Below, one piece after another: positions 60,059 through 64,000 of a stretch of 64,000 nucleotides of DNA. How positions within the stretch are numbered: position 1 is the first letter of the stretch; the number at the start of each line of letters is the position of its first letter. A model generated the notes under the pieces. That model saw nothing but the letters and a program-made list of their open reading frames with translations, searched no databases and was not told where the DNA came from. The stretch covers positions 3,162,001-3,226,000 of the forward strand of contig JAQFWX010000001.1 in assembly GCA_027605045.1 (NCBI GenBank), given 5' to 3'. This DNA comes from Phallus indusiatus. Its lineage: Eukaryota > Basidiomycota > Agaricomycetes > Phallales > Phallaceae. A program made the translations under genes and the position numbers.

Positions 60059-62436
60059 ATGTCAAGATTGCATTCCCCGCATTCCCCTACATCTTCTCCT
60101 GCACCTCCCTCCATGTCCAGCAACAACAAAGTTAGTGCACGTGTATCGATGGGACCGCAGGCTCGTCCTGGAGCTAACAATCTCGCGCTCCCATCGCCCA
60201 GAGTCGGTGGTCAGTCAGGCGGCGCCAGGCCGACTAGCGAGCTCCTTGTAAGCGGCGGTGCTTCCATGTTTCAGACCCCTGAAGGCAAGTGGGAAGATTT
60301 CAGCGTTCCAGTGTCAATGTGGTGCTGACATTGCGTTCTGCTTTCAGCCGAAGCTATTGATCAATGGTTCGAGAATCTCCAAAACTATGAAGTGACATTG
60401 GAAGAGATGGCAGCGGCATCTTTAGATGCTAATTTCAAAGAAGAACTCGCTGCTATCGAACAATGTAAGTCTTTTTCGTTATAATGCCGCGGACATATGT
60501 CTCAGCACTTTGTCTCTTTATATATAGGGTTCCGTGTTCTCTCGGAAGCAGAAAGAACAGCTGCACTTTACAGTCTTTTGCAACAATCCACTCAAGTTCA
60601 AATCAGATTCTTTATTACCGTTCTTCAACAAATGGCTCGCTCCGATCCGATGACAGCCCTTCTTAGTCCTTCCGCAGGTATGTCTTAAGAAGATGACCTC
60701 TTCATTGATGCTAAACCACATTCTTAGGATCTATGCAAACCCAAATGGAATCGAAGCTAGCAAGCCTGGGCTTGAAATCACCCGGATTGGGGAACTCGTT
60801 TAACCCACCTGCTTCGCCCTCTGCCCGAGGTTTCGGAGGACGTACGTCGTTGAATGTCGATTCGGCAGCTTCATTCCTTTCCCCGGACACTGTCACGAAT
60901 TCCAACTCGGGCACGGATCCTGCTGTGACTCTTGCTCAGCAACGTGCGAGGCTACAAAGCAAGGCTAATGCAAACCATCGTATCTCGGCTCCGCCATTAG
61001 CTGGGAACGCAGCAAGTCTTTGGGGATCCGGAGGATCTTTAGGTTCTGCAGGGAATCAGCTCGGTCAGGTTGTGGAACAGGAGCAGCAGCTTCCTTCTCC
61101 GACGTCCGCGACTCTTCATCCACCGCCGTCCAACCCCATCGGCGCGCGACCTAAAAGCATGGATCTCAGCAGCTTGAGCAACCTTCGTTCTCCTCGTCTT
61201 TCTAGTTCTGGTCCTCCTGCTAGTGTTACGGTTACCAATTCCGACGCGGACACGGAAGTACAGGTTCCGATTTCCCCTCCTGTGGGAGGTCTTTGGTCAT
61301 CCATGGTCAACACTCCGGCTGTACCCATGTTCACCAAGGATCAATCCGGTTCAGCTGGTCAAAACCTGTACAATTCGACTAACAGCAATTTGAATACCAA
61401 CGCATTCGTACTAGAGGACGCGAAAATACACAGAAGACCCGGGAAAAGCAGCACCCCTTCTAACGCTGGTGCGGGGGGCAAAGATCACAATAACCACAAC
61501 AGCACTCAAGGCAAGAACGCGAGCGTATATGGTGATGATGCGTCTACCGCTTCATCTGGTCAACAATCACATTATCAAGGACAAACTCAAGGACAACAGT
61601 CGCAGCACGGTCTGCAACAACGTGGAAATAGAAACGTTAGCGGCGGTAATGCCGGTAATGGTGGTGGTGGATGGGGTGGTGCGAGAAGCCCGGCGATGTC
61701 TCCTCTCGGAAACAATATGATGAACAGCGGTATGGGCGGACTGGGAGGTATGGGCGGTATGGGAGGAGGGGGTATGGGCGATACTACACCGCTTAGTGCG
61801 CTTGGATACAGCCCTCTTGCGAGCCCCGGTATGATGAACATGAACCCGATGAACATGAACATGATGGGCATGCCAGGTCTCAACATGAATCTCCTTGCCA
61901 ATCTCGGTGCGCTCGCTTTGACACCCGAGGGTCAAGCTCAACTGCTTGCGGCTCAAATGGCGGCGCTTCAGCCTCACATGATGAATTCCCTTAATGGATT
62001 TAATAACATGAACCGTGTACCCGGTTCGAAAAGCGGAGGTATCGGTGGTGGTAGTGGTGGCGGTAACAGCAACAACCGATCATCGATGGACAAACGAGGA
62101 TCGAGCCGCCCTGGGGCTGGCGACAAACCCGACGAGGAGATTGACCCGACGCTGTTGGAAGATGTACCCTCGTGGCTCAGGAGCCTCAGGTTGCACAAAT
62201 ACACGTCAAACTTCCAGGGTATAACTTGGAAGCAGATGGTGGTGATGAGCGACCAGCAGCTTGAGGATATCGGTGTTGCAGCTGTTGGCGCGAGGCGGAA
62301 GATGCTCAAGACATTCGAGCAGGTGAGGATGAAGATGGGTATACCCGAACCTGTTGGCTCAGCGACGAGCACGACAACCACAAATACGACGACGACGACG
62401 AACACGGGCTCTTCAACTCCATCTGGATCTACTTAA
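60059..62436 (+). CDS. VTS1: Vts1/Smaug-type SAM-domain RNA-binding protein
   Basis: Predicted 733 aa from four exons: 60059-60284, 60348-60464, 60528-60677 and 60728-62436. The protein binds stem-loops (Smaug recognition elements) in mRNA through its SAM domain and recruits the deadenylation machinery in the cytoplasm. An N-terminal conserved domain (about 76-165) contains '[21 protein letters not shown]', broken by an intron after 'AAIEQ', and continues '[15 protein letters not shown]'. A long low-complexity middle follows, with Gln-rich, Asn/Gly and Met-Gly stretches. The SAM domain is at about 640-700 ('[14 protein letters not shown]', '[16 protein letters not shown]'), then a Thr-rich tail. 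The first intron (60285-60347) uses a GC donor (GCAAGT). Using the nearby GT would cause a stop. The orthology call rests on the paired N-terminal and SAM domains. Confidence 0.9.
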
Positions 62437-63041
62437 TAATGCTTTCTTCTATCTTTCTTATTTCAGACGGTATGGATCCCCCATCATTTTGTTTTGCGAT
62501 TCTGTGGATTTCTTCTTTTTCTTTTTGATTCAAGATGATTTGGATAGTACTACGCTTTGCGCTCTTTCACTGCTACCGAACGGCTCTTCCAGCTCTCCTC
62601 TGCTTAAAACACCTATTTCATCCCTTTTTTCAAACATCTTTGCTTTTCCATTACGAGGTGCCTATGATTGCCGCTTATAATTATTAGGCTAATAGCTGTG
62701 AAGAACTGTATATTGTAAACTCGTGCCATGCTTTTTATTATTGTTTTTTTCACATTATAAACCCACTTCCATGTTTTCGATCCAACGGGCACTATTGCCA
62801 GTAGCCTCATATTTCCTTTTCTTCAGCGCATTGAGCATTGACATATCTAATTTGTTTATTTTATTTTTTTGGCCAGCTAGTATTAAGAAAAAGAAAAAAC
62901 AAGGAAACGTGTACATTTTTCGGAGTCTGAATTGAATGACGTATTAGTCCATTGTTGCTTAGTCACGAAGCCCGATTTCTGATTTCTGACCCCACACCAC
63001 TCACAAATCAACCACTTATCGTCAATCATTGTAAATTATCA
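62437..63041. other. 3' region of VTS1 and promoter of the SDR gene
   Basis: About 600 bp, T-rich, without a gene. The first half is probably the VTS1 3' untranslated region. Confidence 0.5.
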
Positions 63042-63953
63042 ATGCCTTCATCGCGCCAGCCGTCGCCCTTGAGACAAGCAGTCGACCCCGAAGCTGCAGG
63101 TGCAATTGCACATGATCGTGTTGCTGTCATCACCGGTGCAGCCAGTGGAATCGGAAGAGCAGCCGCACTTGAGCTTGCGCAGTAAGTAGACGTCCCGTTT
63201 GGCAAGATTAGAAGGCGCTTGACGTCTGATTCCTGGTTTTCCCAAAAACCAAAAAAAAATTGCCTTTTTTATAATCGCATTGTAGCATTGGATTGAAAGT
63301 CGCAATTGCCGACGTTGTCGTTGAACAATTAGAAGCTCTCGGGCGCGATCTCGAAGCTATATCTGGACCCGCCAATGTTCTCGTTGTACCCACCGATGTG
63401 AGCGATCTTCAGCAGGTTCAAAATCTGAGAGACAAAGTTTTGGATAAATGGGGAGAAGTAAGTTGTATTGTCGAAGGAACGTAATTTTTTTTGGTTAATA
63501 TGCATTTATATTGATAGGTCACCGTTGTGATGAATAATGCTGGTATCGGTCCCGTTGGTGGATCTTGGACTGGTCTTGACAAGTGGAAGAAAGTGTTCGA
63601 CGTCAATTTTTGGGGGTAAGTTCTAAATTATCTGAGCATATATTATAAGTTCCTATGCTAAGTAATTCGTCAAACACATCGAAGTGTCGTAAATGTGCAG
63701 CAGACTTTTGTTCCTATTATGCTTCATCAGGAAAATCCAAGTGCGATCATCAACACTGGATCTAAACAAGGAATCACCAATCCTCCGTACGTGGATCGTC
63801 CTAATATACTTTGACTTTTTCATTAATTCCGTTTTTTTTTTCCAGTGGAAATCCCGCATACAACGCCACCAAAGCGGCCGTCAAAAGTCTAACTGAAAGT
63901 CTAGCACACGACTTGCGTCAAAAGTCAACTAAACTAACTGCCCATCTATTTGT
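63042..63953 (+). CDS. Short-chain dehydrogenase/reductase, 5' part only
   Basis: Partial gene. Exons seen: 63042-63181, 63286-63457, 63518-63615, 63685-63786 and 63846-63953. The window then ends inside an intron that starts GTAAGT at 63954. The encoded 206 residues begin with a short tail, then the nucleotide-binding 'AVITGAASGIGRAAALELA', 'VLVVPTDVSD' and 'VMNNAGIG'. The catalytic Ser is in 'IINTGSKQG' and the Tyr-x-x-x-Lys in 'YNATKAAVKSLTESLAHDL'. This is a classical SDR: a soluble NAD(P)-dependent oxidoreductase. The substrate cannot be deduced. All catalytic residues reached so far are present. Confidence 0.88.
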
Positions 63954-64000
63954 GTAAGTCTATATCCGCCCATCTTTTTGTCGTAATTCATCACATCAAA

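Noticed and set aside
61567..61977. 136-codon minus-strand frame inside VTS1
   Set aside because: Shadow of the low-complexity VTS1 coding strand (His/Val-rich artefact).

Overview
The window reads as nuclear DNA of a filamentous basidiomycete, most likely an AT-rich member of the Agaricomycetes. The reasons are dense introns of about 50-70 nt with GT-AG borders, expanded F-box families, a cysteine-spaced CBM19-like secreted protein, a GSTFuA-like glutathione transferase and a Crypton-type tyrosine recombinase with a GCR1_C-like tail. I cannot name the species.

Left arm (1-16.2 kb): an accessory region built on F-box genes. In order it holds a heavily decayed F-box relic (about 0.93-1.38 kb), an F-box/LRR-like gene with two in-frame stop codons (1.87-3.46 kb), and four members of a second F-box family. 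These four are an intact copy (4.47-6.23), a decayed relic (11.36-12.18), an intact copy (12.37-14.17) and a truncated copy (14.76-16.19). A five-exon tyrosine recombinase gene (8.02-10.24 kb) with a single one-base frameshift sits inside the array, followed by a 48-bp minisatellite.

Middle (16.9-42.7 kb): a secreted protein with two exon-duplicated, six-cysteine CBM19-like modules (16.97-18.78) and a PLP-dependent decarboxylase in eight exons (20.21-22.49). Two long gene-poor stretches (22.5-31.1 and 31.6-42.7 kb) flank one small basic protein gene (31.15-31.60). They contain short coding-like relics, including an FHA-like relic at 34.35-35.24 kb, and a dispersed repeat-like block seen near 19.4 and 41.85 kb.

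Right arm (42.7-64 kb): ordinary housekeeping and metabolic genes. These are an MFS transporter (+, nine exons), a chitin synthase (-, fifteen exons), a cytochrome P450 (-, thirteen exons), a glutathione S-transferase (+), an intronless unknown protein (+), a Vts1/Smaug-type SAM-domain RNA-binding protein (+, with a GC-AG intron) and the 5' part of a short-chain dehydrogenase (+, running off the window). The MFS, P450 and GST genes could act in xenobiotic handling, but they are not tightly clustered. I rebuilt all exon models by eye from reading frame, splice signals and family alignment. The lengths sum to whole codons, except for the recombinase, which is one base short.
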